Shown here: in pieces, positions 8,476 to 15,888 of the stretch
How the letters are laid out: each line of letters starts with the position of its first letter
Position numbering within the stretch: position 1 is the stretch's first letter
Assembly: GCA_945905295.1 (NCBI GenBank)
Contig: CAMDPX010000049.1
Location: 1 to 38,372, forward strand
Direction: 5' to 3'
Length of the DNA stretch: 38,372 nt
DNA from: Planctomyces sp. SH-PL62
GTDB lineage: Bacteria > Planctomycetota > Planctomycetia > Planctomycetales > Planctomycetaceae
The notes under the pieces: model-generated
The model's database searches: none
What the model was told of the DNA's origin: nothing
Seen by the model: only the letters and a program-made list of their open reading frames with translations
Translations under genes and position numbers: made by a program

Positions 8476-10371
8476 ATGCCGGCACCGAAGAAAAGATCGA
8501 CTCGTACCGCGAGTCGCTCAACCGCGAAGCCAACTGTTCGGCGACGCGCCCCTCGCAAAGCCAAAGATGCGGACGCCGCTGAAGGCACCGCTTTGGAAAA
8601 TCGCTCCGACGACTCGAACGTCGATTCCGTCGTGGTGGTTTCACCTCCCGCCTTTCTCGATCCGCCGCCGGAACGACGTGGACGCTCACGCCCGGCCGAC
8701 GGTCGCTCTGGAGCCAACGTGGACGACGACATCGTTTTTCCCGAAGACAACTCCACTCCCGCCCCACGGCCACCGCAGGCGCAACCGATCGACGCCGCTC
8801 CGGTTCGCTACGACGACCGCCAACAGGGCTACTATCCCCAAGAGGGGGGCTACCCCAACCAACAAAACCAAGAAGGTGGCGGGGCACCTTCCGACCGCGA
8901 AGGTGGTCCGGCTGGCCAGCAAGATGACGGCCAACTTCGTCGCCGTCGCCGTCGACGACGCGGACGTGGCACTGGTGAAGTGAACAACAACATGCCTCAA
9001 GGCGGTCAGCGCGACTACGGCAATCCCCCGCCGCGGGCCAATCTTCCGCCGCGTGGCACCGGACAACAGCGCGGTGGATACGGACAACGCGGCAATGGGC
9101 CACAACGTGGATACGGCGGCGGTCAGCAACAGCGCGGTGGTTACAGTCAACAGCCCCAGCGCGGCTACGGCCAGCAGCGTGGCTATGAGCCTCGCGGCGA
9201 ATTTGGCCAGCGCGGAGAAGGGGGCTTTCGCTCCCGCAGCGACGAGATTTCTCCCGACGAGCCGACCGTCGATTACGACGGCGTCCTCGAATTGCATCCC
9301 AAGGGATACGGGTTCCTCCGCGATGCGAAGAAAAGTTACTGCTCGCAAGAGTCCGATCCGTTCGTTTCCAGTTCGCTGATCGAGAAGTGCGCACTGCGTG
9401 AAGGCGTGCGAATCCTCGGCAAGGTCGGAACTGGAGCTCGTGGGCAAGGTCCGCGGCTGAAGGCGGTCGAGAACATCGACGGCATGACGGTCGAGGAATA
9501 TGCCAATGTCAAGAAGTTCGACGACCTCACGGCGATCACTCCCAATTCGCGCATCAAGATGGAAATCGGCCCCAAGCCGATCACGATGCGCGTCATGGAC
9601 CTGCTCACGCCCGTTGGCCGAGGACAGCGTGCGCTCATCGTCGCTCCGCCGCGAACCGGTAAGACGATGCTGCTGCAAGAGATCGCCGAGTCGGTCAGCC
9701 GCAATCATCCCGACATGCACTTGATCGTGCTGTTGATCGACGAGCGACCCGAAGAAGTCACCGAGATGCGCCGGCATGTGCGCGGCGAAGTCGTCGCCTC
9801 GTCGCTCGACAGCGAGACCGAAAGCCACGTCCGCATCAGCCAGCTCGTCATGGAACGAGCGAAGCGGCTGGCCGAAGAGGGGAAGAACGTGTTCATCCTG
9901 TTGGACTCGATCACCCGCACGGCCCGCGCGTTCAACAAATGGACGAACACCGGCCGTACTGCAACCGGCGGGCTCGACGTGCGTGCTCTCGACATTCCCA
10001 AAAAGATGTTCGGCTCCGCGCGGCAGTTCGAGGAAGGTGGCTCGCTGACGATCGTCGCGACTGCCTTGATCGAAACCGGCAGCCGCGCCGACGACGCGAT
10101 CTTTCAGGAGTTCAAAGGGACCGGCAACATGGAACTGGTCCTCAGCCGCGACCTGGCCGACCGTCGCATCTGGCCGTCCATCGACATTACCAAATCTGGA
10201 ACGCGGCACGAGGAAAAGCTGTACGACCCGCATCAATTCGAAAGCATCGTGATGCTCCGCCGCAGCCTGATCTCGCTCAGCCCGGTCGAAGCGATGGAAA
10301 TGCTGAGCAAGACGCTCGACCGCTTCGCGTCCAACACCGAGTTCCTGGAGAAGGTCAAGTCGGTGCTATGA
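8476..10371 (+). CDS. rho: Transcription termination factor Rho with long low-complexity N-terminal extension
   Basis: A 631-residue Rho, about 210 residues longer than the E. coli protein. Residues 1-255 are disordered: a basic start ([15 protein letters not shown]), a run of Arg near 155-165, then RGG/RGY-type Gln-Gly-Arg repeats. The cold-shock-like RNA-binding domain follows ([18 protein letters not shown]), then the connector and the RecA-type ATPase with Walker A PPRTGKTM near residue 390, Walker [13 protein letters not shown], and the Q/R-loop blocks [23 protein letters not shown] read in part. Rho is a hexameric RNA helicase that ends transcription. The ATG at 8476 starts MPAPKKRS; a TTG further up (8449) is less likely. 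Arg/Gly-rich inserts of this kind in other bacterial Rho proteins bind RNA or promote phase separation; that role here is inferred. Confidence 0.96.
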   Translation: MPAPKKRSTRTASRSTAKPTVRRRAPRKAKDADAAEGTALENRSDDSNVDSVVVVSPPAFLDPPPERRGRSRPADGRSGANVDDDIVFPEDNSTPAPRPPQAQPIDAAPVRYDDRQQGYYPQEGGYPNQQNQEGGGAPSDREGGPAGQQDDGQLRRRRRRRRGRGTGEVNNNMPQGGQRDYGNPPPRANLPPRGTGQQRGGYGQRGNGPQRGYGGGQQQRGGYSQQPQRGYGQQRGYEPRGEFGQRGEGGFRSRSDEISPDEPTVDYDGVLELHPKGYGFLRDAKKSYCSQESDPFVSSSLIEKCALREGVRILGKVGTGARGQGPRLKAVENIDGMTVEEYANVKKFDDLTAITPNSRIKMEIGPKPITMRVMDLLTPVGRGQRALIVAPPRTGKTMLLQEIAESVSRNHPDMHLIVLLIDERPEEVTEMRRHVRGEVVASSLDSETESHVRISQLVMERAKRLAEEGKNVFILLDSITRTARAFNKWTNTGRTATGGLDVRALDIPKKMFGSARQFEEGGSLTIVATALIETGSRADDAIFQEFKGTGNMELVLSRDLADRRIWPSIDITKSGTRHEEKLYDPHQFESIVMLRRSLISLSPVEAMEMLSKTLDRFASNTEFLEKVKSVL

Positions 10372-10381
10372 GGTCAAATTC

Positions 10382-10987
10382 GTGGATTCTCACCAAGACA
10401 AATACGCGGCCTTTGTAGAACACCCGCGGTTCGGTCGCGGGCCTCACTTTACTGGACTAAAGCCTGATCTGCTCCAAGTGACATTTCATTGGCACTCGCC
10501 GAAGTCATGTCGGATACCGGGCACGGCCATAACCGCTGATCTCACACGACAAACTGCCGCGACGCTCGCCGTCACACACTACTTTGACGCAGAGCGAACC
10601 TGCGAAGATTGTGGTAGGCCATTCATATTCTTCGCGCAGGAACAAAAACACTGGTACGAAGAATTGGGCTTCGGCCTGGATTCCAATTGCGTTCGTTGTG
10701 TGCCATGCAGAAAGAGGCAGCAAGGAATCAGCCGGCTTCGTGAGCGTTACGAAGAACTCTTCCATGTTCCCGCTCGCACAGTTGCAGAGAATTTTGAATT
10801 TGCAGATTGCTGTCTAACGCTTGTTGAGCAAGGCGTGTTTCACAAACGCCAGACCGAGCGAGTTCGGATGTTGCTCAATCGCGTTCGCGATGATCGTCAC
10901 GACGATGTGAAATACAAAGAATTGGCCACGCGGCTGCAAGTAATCGAGAATCAAACAGGGCAATACGGCGATGCCCAAATCGTCTGA
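10382..10987 (+). CDS. Zinc-ribbon (zf-trcl-like) protein
   Basis: 201 residues starting at GTG 10382, with AGGT about 7 bp upstream, only 10 bp after the rho stop, so probably in the rho transcript. The centre holds CEDCGRPFIFFAQEQKHWYEE..CVRCVPCRKR, two CxxC pairs about 30 residues apart, matching the 'probable zinc-ribbon' (zf-trcl) family in which the second pair follows a KxWYE-GF motif. The first 50 residues (FVEHPRFGRGPHFTGL) are also typical of planctomycete members. The C-terminal half is helical and charged. No enzymatic motif is seen; nucleic-acid binding is possible but not shown. Confidence 0.75.
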   Translation: MDSHQDKYAAFVEHPRFGRGPHFTGLKPDLLQVTFHWHSPKSCRIPGTAITADLTRQTAATLAVTHYFDAERTCEDCGRPFIFFAQEQKHWYEELGFGLDSNCVRCVPCRKRQQGISRLRERYEELFHVPARTVAENFEFADCCLTLVEQGVFHKRQTERVRMLLNRVRDDRHDDVKYKELATRLQVIENQTGQYGDAQIV

Positions 10988-11740
10988 TCATTTCCGCTGC
11001 ACGCGGACAATCAACTGCCCCGGCACGTCGGTCGTGATGCCGTGAATGCCTTCGGCATGATGCCAAGCAGCTCGCTCGGCCGAGTTGACCGTCCAGACAT
11101 ACGCCTGCAATCCCGCTCGCGTAATCTGGCCGATGTCTCCCGGCGGACGTTCCGGCAGATTGTTGATGTCGAGTCCGTCGAGCTTCGCGGACGTCGCTCG
11201 CTGAATCAGTTCGGTGGTGGAAGGCAGGCACGCGAGCCGCGTGCTCCACGATTGGTCCGTGACCCAACACGCGATTCGGTCCGGTAACGCGGACTTCACG
11301 GCGACGATCGTGTCGAACTCAAGGCCGATGAGCACGGTTTGCTCGCGAGATGTCTTCGCTGCCGACAACACGCGGACGAGTTCGGGAATCGCATCGACTC
11401 CGCACTTCACTTCGATGAAAAGTCGCTTGCCGAGCGGCACGATGTCGAGGACTTCGCTCAACGTTGGAAGTCGTTCGTTCACGAATTGCGGCGACTTCCA
11501 CGAGCCGACGTCCAGCGTCTTGAGTTCCGCGAGCGTGCGATCCTTCACTGCCCAATCGGCACCGCTGGTTCGCAGCATCGTGTCGTCGTGGATCGCGACG
11601 AGTTGCCCGTCGGCGGTGAGTTGCACGTCGATCTCCGCCGCATCCGCGCCTTGCTGCCATGCGAGTTGAATCGCGGCCAATGTGTTTTCCGGAGCATCGG
11701 CCGATGCTCCCCGGTGCGCGATGATTTCCATGTGTGACAT
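10988..11740 (-). CDS. ugpQ: Glycerophosphodiester phosphodiesterase
   Basis: 250 residues of the GDPD TIM-barrel family. It hydrolyses glycerophosphodiesters to glycerol 3-phosphate and an alcohol. The catalytic blocks are clear: IIAHRGASADAPENTLAAI (HRG with the general-acid His, and EN), AAEIDVQLTADGQLVAIHDD (the metal ligands E and D and the second His), and LFIEVKCG (E-x-K). There is no signal peptide, so the enzyme should be cytoplasmic. Starts at 11740 and 11731 are both possible (MSHMEII). Upstream lies doublet R5 and then the DJ-1-like gene on the same strand, so the two may form an operon split by the repeat. The substrate preference cannot be told. Confidence 0.92.
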   Translation of the reverse strand: MSHMEIIAHRGASADAPENTLAAIQLAWQQGADAAEIDVQLTADGQLVAIHDDTMLRTSGADWAVKDRTLAELKTLDVGSWKSPQFVNERLPTLSEVLDIVPLGKRLFIEVKCGVDAIPELVRVLSAAKTSREQTVLIGLEFDTIVAVKSALPDRIACWVTDQSWSTRLACLPSTTELIQRATSAKLDGLDINNLPERPPGDIGQITRAGLQAYVWTVNSAERAAWHHAEGIHGITTDVPGQLIVRVQRK

Positions 11741-11748
11741 GATTCTTC

Positions 11749-11830
11749 CGCTCGTAGTGACCCGATTCCTCGGGTCGAAACCAGAAACGAGCCTCCTCCT
11801 CAGACCCGATGAATCGGGTCACTACGAGCG
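11749..11830. repeat. R5 inverted-repeat doublet
   Basis: Arms 11749-11776 and 11803-11830 (28 bp each, one mismatch) face each other across 26 bp. Each arm contains an inner palindrome, GACCCGA..TCGGGTC. The right arm overlaps the 3' end of the DJ-1-like gene: its stop codon (TAG on the minus strand, 11822-11824) and last codons lie inside the repeat. Confidence 0.92.
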
Positions 11831-12352
11831 AGCCAACACATCCAGCATCGCTCGGCAAAAGTCGGGTAAATCGTCGGGCTTGCGGCTGGAGACGAAATGT
11901 CGATCGACGACGACCGAAGCGTCCGACCAAATGGCTCCGGCGTTGATCAGGTCATCCTTGATGCCCGGTGAGCCAGTCACCTTCACACCGCGATACACGT
12001 CTGCCGAGATCGGCATCCAGCCGCCATGACAAATCGCGGCGACCAATTTGCCGGCCGATGCGAACTCGCGGATCAACTGTAATACCTTCGGGTCGCGACG
12101 CAGTTTGTCCGGCATCCAACCGCCGGCGCAGATGACGCCGTGAAAGTCGGCCGACTTCATTTCCGAGATCAACGCATCTGACACGCACGGATAGCCGTTC
12201 TTGCCGACATATTTTTGTTTGGCCTGCGGACCCGCGATCGTGACGTGCGCTCCGGCTTCGATCAGTCGCAATTTGGGATACCAGAGTTCGAGATCTTCGT
12301 AGGCATCCTCGACGAAGATGAGGATTTGCTGGTTGACGAGCGGTCGGGACAT
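11822..12352 (-). CDS. DJ-1/PfpI family protein (class I glutamine amidotransferase-like)
   Basis: 176 residues from the ATG at 12352 (MSRPLVNQQI). The DJ-1/PfpI core is complete: ILIFVEDAYEDLELWYP at the start with the conserved acidic residue, GVICAGGWMPDKLR, and the nucleophile elbow LVAAICHGGWM with the reactive Cys, followed by VKVTGSPGIKDDLINAGA. Relatives are proteases, chaperones, glyoxalases or deglycases, so the activity is uncertain. The frame extends to 12388, but those residues are not conserved. The stop codon lies in repeat R5, so the C-terminus may have been altered by repeat insertion. It lies between glnA and the GDPD gene, all on the minus strand. Confidence 0.9.
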   Translation of the reverse strand: MSRPLVNQQILIFVEDAYEDLELWYPKLRLIEAGAHVTIAGPQAKQKYVGKNGYPCVSDALISEMKSADFHGVICAGGWMPDKLRRDPKVLQLIREFASAGKLVAAICHGGWMPISADVYRGVKVTGSPGIKDDLINAGAIWSDASVVVDRHFVSSRKPDDLPDFCRAMLDVLARS

Positions 12353-12449
12353 GAATCGGACTCCAAAACAAAAGCGGGACAAAATCATGGGAACAGAATC
12401 ATGAAGGCAGGAGGCCCTGATGATTTTGCCTCACCTGACTCCGAATAGT

Positions 12450-13889
12450 TCACGCGTCGTAGTACATCGTGAATTCAAACGGATGCGGGCGTTGGCGGAG
12501 GGCATCGACTTCGTTCGTCGTCTTGTACCAAATCCAGGTGTCGATCACGTCTTCGGTGAAGACGTCTCCCTTGAGCAGGAATTCGTGGTCGCGATGCAGT
12601 GCGGCGAGGGACTCATCCAAGGAGCTCGGCACTTTGGGGACGGACTTCAGCTCTTCCGGTTCGAGGTCATAGAGATCTTTGTCGAATGGCGGGCCGGGAT
12701 GTGTGCGGTTTTGGATGCCGTCGAGCGCGGCCATCAGCACGGCGCTCATTGCGAGATAGCCGTTGCACGAGGCGTCCGGAATGCGGAACTCGATGCGTTT
12801 GCTTTCCGAGTTCGGACTGTGGACCGGGATGCGAATTGCGGCCGAGCGATTGCGGTAGCTGTAAGCCAAATTGATTGGTGCCTCGAAGCCGGGGACGAGT
12901 CGCTTGTAGCTGTTGGTCGTCGGGCAGCAGAACGCCATCAAGGCCGGAGCATGTTTCAGAATTCCGCCCATCGCAAACATCGCCAGATCGCTCAGGCCGC
13001 CATAGCCGGAGCCGGCGAACAGCGGCGTGCCGTTCTTGAACAGCGAGAAGTGCAGATGCTGGCCGGAGCCGTTGTCGTTCCAGAGCGGCTTGGGCATGAA
13101 CGTCGCCGTCTTGCCATGTCGTGCGGCGACGTTCTTCACGAGGTATTTGTAGAGCAACAGGTTGTCGGCGGTGCGGAGCAGCGGAGCGTACTTCATATCG
13201 ACTTCGCACTGGCCGCCGGTCGCGACTTCGTGGTGCTGGCCTTCGACTTCGATGCCGCACTCCATCAGCTTGAGCATGATCTCGGTGCGCAAGTCTTGCA
13301 GAGTGTCGGCGGGAGGTGTTGGGAAGTAGCCCTCTTTGAAGCGAATCTGGTGGCCGGCATTCGGCCCTTGAGAGCCTTTGCCGCGGTTCCATTGACCCTC
13401 GATGCTATCGACGTGGTAGTACGCCTCGTGCTCGTTCTGGTCGAAGCGGACGTCGTCGAAGACGAAGAATTCGGCGGCCGCTCCGAAGTTGGCAACGTCG
13501 GCGACGCCCGTTTGCAGCATGTAGTTTGTGGCCTTGCGAGCCACATTGCGCGGGTCGCGCGGGTAATCCTGCCGCGTGGTCGGGTCTTGGATGTTGCAGG
13601 TCATCGCCAAAGTGTGGCTCAGGAACGGATCGACGATGGCGGTCTCGGCGACGGGGACCAGCAGCATGTCGCTCTCGTTGATCGACTGCCAGCCGCGCAG
13701 CGAACTGCCGTTGAAGCCAAAGCCGTCCTCGAAGCTGCGTTCCTTCAGGATCTTGGCCGGGATCGTGAAATGTTTCTGTGTCCCGGGGAAATCCATGAAT
13801 CGCAGGTCGATCGCTTGGATTTCCCGTTCACGGCAGAGAGCCAGCACTTCGCGCGGTGTCATCGGTCGAGTCCCAATCTCAGGTGTCAT
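12450..13889 (-). CDS. glnA: Glutamine synthetase, type I
   Basis: 479 residues (470 if the ATG at 13862 is used). It forms glutamine from glutamate, ammonia and ATP in a dodecamer. Family blocks are present: the beta-Grasp N-domain with DGFGFNGSSLRGW, the metal and ATP region AAEFFVFDD, EVEGQHHEVATGGQCEVDMKY read in part, NGSGQHLHFSLFKNG, the RLVPGFEAPINLAYSYRNRSAAIRIP ammonia/ATP block read in part, and RIEFRIPDASCNGYLAMSA. KDLYDLEPEE near residue 405 is the adenylylation-type site, so it is a GSI-beta enzyme probably controlled by GlnE. A sigma-54-like promoter lies about 215 bp upstream (14105-14120). Doublet R6 sits between that promoter and the gene. Which of the two in-frame starts is used is uncertain. 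Confidence 0.97.
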   Translation of the reverse strand: MTPEIGTRPMTPREVLALCREREIQAIDLRFMDFPGTQKHFTIPAKILKERSFEDGFGFNGSSLRGWQSINESDMLLVPVAETAIVDPFLSHTLAMTCNIQDPTTRQDYPRDPRNVARKATNYMLQTGVADVANFGAAAEFFVFDDVRFDQNEHEAYYHVDSIEGQWNRGKGSQGPNAGHQIRFKEGYFPTPPADTLQDLRTEIMLKLMECGIEVEGQHHEVATGGQCEVDMKYAPLLRTADNLLLYKYLVKNVAARHGKTATFMPKPLWNDNGSGQHLHFSLFKNGTPLFAGSGYGGLSDLAMFAMGGILKHAPALMAFCCPTTNSYKRLVPGFEAPINLAYSYRNRSAAIRIPVHSPNSESKRIEFRIPDASCNGYLAMSAVLMAALDGIQNRTHPGPPFDKDLYDLEPEELKSVPKVPSSLDESLAALHRDHEFLLKGDVFTEDVIDTWIWYKTTNEVDALRQRPHPFEFTMYYDA

Positions 13890-13972
13890 ACGAGGCGGCG
13901 TATCGTAGCGCAGCGGAGGGAGGGCTTCCAGCAGGGGCCGGAGATGAACTGGTTATGCGGAACTGCGAAGGA

Positions 13973-14046
13973 GCCCGACGAATCGAAGGAGACGACGATT
14001 GATTCGCGCGTGAGTCGAATTCGTCGTCTCCTTCGATTCGTCGGGC
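13973..14046. repeat. R6 inverted-repeat doublet (glnA leader)
   Basis: Arms 13973-13998 and 14021-14046 (26 bp, perfect) are separated by 22 bp. The arm begins GCCCGACGAATC and ends GAGACGACGA. The doublet lies between the likely sigma-54 promoter and the glnA start, so the transcript would carry a strong hairpin. A second R6 copy is at 26383-26450. Confidence 0.93.
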
Positions 14047-14104
14047 ACTTCCACACAATCCGAATCCCATTCGCGCCAGCGTTCCGGCCAGGCAAGACAT
14101 TCCG

Positions 14105-14120
14105 GGCAATCGCAGAGCCA
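14105..14120 (-). promoter_or_regulatory. Putative sigma-54 (-24/-12) promoter of glnA
   Basis: On the minus strand the site reads TGGCTC-N5-TTGC. GG and GC have exactly the 10-bp spacing required by sigma-54 RNA polymerase, and there is one mismatch to TGGCAC. Transcription would start near 14094 and give a leader of about 200 bases. Control of glnA by sigma-54 and NtrC is common in bacteria. No NtrC-type activator site was identified. Confidence 0.42.
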
Positions 14121-14246
14121 CGGCCGCGCCCGGTACAGCGGCTATGCGAATCCTCCGGTCAGCGGCGAGACTTGCCGGTCGAAATCGTTTCCGGAACCGA
14201 GACGTTGGCAAGCGGACATTCTGGTCTGGACGATGAATCCACCCGG

Positions 14247-14275
14247 TTGAGAACCCGGAATTGCACCGATATCAT
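14247..14275 (+). promoter_or_regulatory. Putative sigma-70-type promoter of the 66-residue gene and thiolase
   Basis: TTGAGA (14247-14252), a 17-bp spacer and TATCAT (14270-14275), nearly identical to the candidate in front of prs. It would start transcription near 14282, about 70 bp before the small gene at 14353, with the thiolase gene downstream. Confidence 0.42.
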
Positions 14276-14352
14276 GCCGCCCCGTCGGAGGCGACCGCAG
14301 CCACCGAATGTGCCGGATGTGCGGCGGGCAACTCATCGTTAAGGTTTGCCGA

Positions 14353-14553
14353 ATGAACGAAACAATTACTCTTGAGCTGACCAAAGACCAAAAGGAAATC
14401 CTCCTGAGGGGTCTCCGCTTCGTGCGCAGCTCGATCATGCTGGATATCAACGATCTGCCGACCAACGAGTCGGAAGATGAACGCCGCTCGAATCTCCGCC
14501 AAGTCACGGAGTTGGCCGAGCATGTCAACCGCGCTGCGGTGATGGCGCACTGA
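14353..14553 (+). CDS. Small conserved protein, unknown function
   Basis: A 66-residue protein starting [13 protein letters not shown], with AAGG (14341-14344) about 8 bp before the ATG. It looks like an all-helical or beta-helix small protein ([19 protein letters not shown] then a long amphipathic helix), with no Cys-based metal site. The frame also opens at 14308, but those codons (MCRMCGGQ..) overlap the presumed transcript leader and look non-coding. Five bp after its stop begins the OleA-like gene, so the two are probably co-transcribed. I do not recognise a named family. Confidence 0.65.
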   Translation: MNETITLELTKDQKEILLRGLRFVRSSIMLDINDLPTNESEDERRSNLRQVTELAEHVNRAAVMAH

Positions 14554-14558
14554 GCACC

Positions 14559-15602
14559 ATGCGTTACGAGCACGTCTGCGTTGAGAGCCTCGCCTACGAA
14601 CTGCCTCCGCACGTCGTGTCTTCGGACGAGATCGAGCAGCAGCTTGCTCCGGTTTACGAACGGCTCGGTTTGCCCTTCGGCCGTTTAGAGTTGATGACCG
14701 GCATCCGCGAGCGGCGATTCTTCGATCGCGGCGTGAAGCCGAGCCAGATCAGTTCGATCACTGCGAAGAAAGCGCTCGACTCATCTGCCCTCAAGGCCGA
14801 GGACATCGGCTTGCTCGTTCACGGTTCTGTCTGCCGCGATCAACTCGAACCGGCGACGGCCAGCAGCGTGCATCACGACGTCGGGCTGCCGAAGACCGCT
14901 GCGATTTTGGATGTCAGCAATGCGTGTCTCGGCTTGCTCAACGGAATGCTCGTGCTGGCGAACATGATTGAGCTCGGCCAAGTCCGCGCCGGCATCGTGG
15001 TTGGCACCGAGGACGGTCGCGATCTCGTCGAAGGGACGATCGACTCGCTGCTGAAGAATCCGAGCGTGACTCGGCAGAGCATCAAGTTGGATTTCGCATC
15101 GCTGACGATCGGATCGGGTTCCGCAGCGATCGTGCTGTGTCATCGCGACCTCAGCCGCACCGGTCACCGTCTGCTCGGCGGAGTTTGTCTGACCGACACG
15201 AGCCATCACGAATTGTGCGCTGGCGGCGTCGAAGTCGTTACTGCTGACGGTCGCCCACGCATGCAAACGGATTCTGAATCGCTGCTGCACGCCGGCATCG
15301 CTCTCGCCGGAGCCACTTGGGGTTGCCTGCAAACGGAACTCGATTGGAAGACGGCCGACGTCCACAAAGTCTTCACGCATCAAGTTGGCAAGGCACATCG
15401 CAAGCTGCTGCTGGACCGGCTGGGCCTGTTGCCAGTGATCGACTTTCCGACCGTCGAGTTCCTCGGCAACACCGGAGCGGTCGCGCTGCCGACCGCGTTC
15501 GCTCTCGGCGTTGAACGCGGGCACGTCTCCCCCGGTGACCGAGTCGCGCTGCTGGGCATTGGCAGTGGCCTCAGTTCGATCATGCTGGGCGTGAATTGGT
15601 AA
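14559..15602 (+). CDS. OleA-like thiolase (3-oxoacyl-ACP synthase III superfamily)
   Basis: 347 residues. The FabH-type triad is in place: Cys123 in [11 protein letters not shown], His274 in FTHQVGKAH and Asn304 in [12 protein letters not shown]. Several stretches match OleA of Xanthomonas as I recall it: [33 protein letters not shown], and the C-terminal [11 protein letters not shown]. Glu97 in RDQLEPAT corresponds to the Glu that OleA uses as the base in head-to-head Claisen condensation of two fatty acyl-CoAs. This points to long-chain beta-keto acid or ketone formation rather than normal fatty acid start-up. The oleB, oleC and oleD genes needed for olefins are not beside it. A FabH of unusual type is the alternative. 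Confidence 0.85.
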   Translation: MRYEHVCVESLAYELPPHVVSSDEIEQQLAPVYERLGLPFGRLELMTGIRERRFFDRGVKPSQISSITAKKALDSSALKAEDIGLLVHGSVCRDQLEPATASSVHHDVGLPKTAAILDVSNACLGLLNGMLVLANMIELGQVRAGIVVGTEDGRDLVEGTIDSLLKNPSVTRQSIKLDFASLTIGSGSAAIVLCHRDLSRTGHRLLGGVCLTDTSHHELCAGGVEVVTADGRPRMQTDSESLLHAGIALAGATWGCLQTELDWKTADVHKVFTHQVGKAHRKLLLDRLGLLPVIDFPTVEFLGNTGAVALPTAFALGVERGHVSPGDRVALLGIGSGLSSIMLGVNW

Positions 15603-15725
15603 TTGACCGGCCGACTGCCGAAAGCCGATTGCCGTGTTACCGTTTTTAGCTTCGGGAAAAGGGCCACGGCTGTCAGCCAACGGTCTCCGACCAGACGATG
15701 ATTCCGCGATCGCCACGCTCTTGGC

Positions 15726-15823
15726 CAGCCTGTTGAAAAAGTCGTGGAGCACGATTTCATCGTGCTCCTTCTCCGAAGAGATTGGGCACGTTGGAAACGT
15801 GCCCCACGTTTTTCAACAGGCTG
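15726..15823. mobile_element. 98-bp MITE-like element containing an R4 doublet
   Basis: Perfect 15-bp terminal inverted repeats, CAGCCTGTTGAAAAA (15726-15740) and TTTTTCAACAGGCTG (15809-15823), enclose an R4 doublet (15744-15767 and 15784-15807). TTGGC flanks both sides directly (15721-15725 and 15824-15828), consistent with a 5-bp target-site duplication. Ends of this type occur on IS elements, so a transposase elsewhere in the genome could move it. It lies between the OleA-like and second PSD1 genes, an otherwise featureless gap (15603-15888). Confidence 0.72.
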
Positions 15824-15888
15824 TTGGCCAGCGTGGCTACGGCCCGGTTCGCGGAATATCATCGCCGCCCAACGAGGAATGATGTGTC

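Larger units (their letters stand above)
13890..14352. other. Intergenic region between glnA and the 66-residue gene
   Basis: 463 bp between two divergent genes. From left to right it holds the putative glnA leader, doublet R6 (13973-14046), a sigma-54-like site facing left (14105-14120) and a sigma-70-like promoter facing right (14247-14275). No further gene is evident. Confidence 0.6.

Noticed and set aside
8686-10236. Long minus-strand frame opposite rho
   Set aside because: Antisense shadow; the Ala/Thr-rich stretch mirrors the Gly/Arg/Gln repeats of Rho.
14240-14275. Possible tRNA fragment around GGTTGAGAACCCGG
   Set aside because: The rest of a cloverleaf cannot be folded around it on either strand.
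12420-14342. Long open frame on the plus strand across glnA
   Set aside because: It is antisense to a clear glutamine synthetase gene and its peptide has no family features; G+C-rich codon use opens such frames.
14559-15602. Thiolase gene as ordinary fabH
   Set aside because: The RDQLEPAT Glu and overall similarity fit OleA better, and no other fatty-acid synthesis gene is nearby; FabH is kept only as an alternative.
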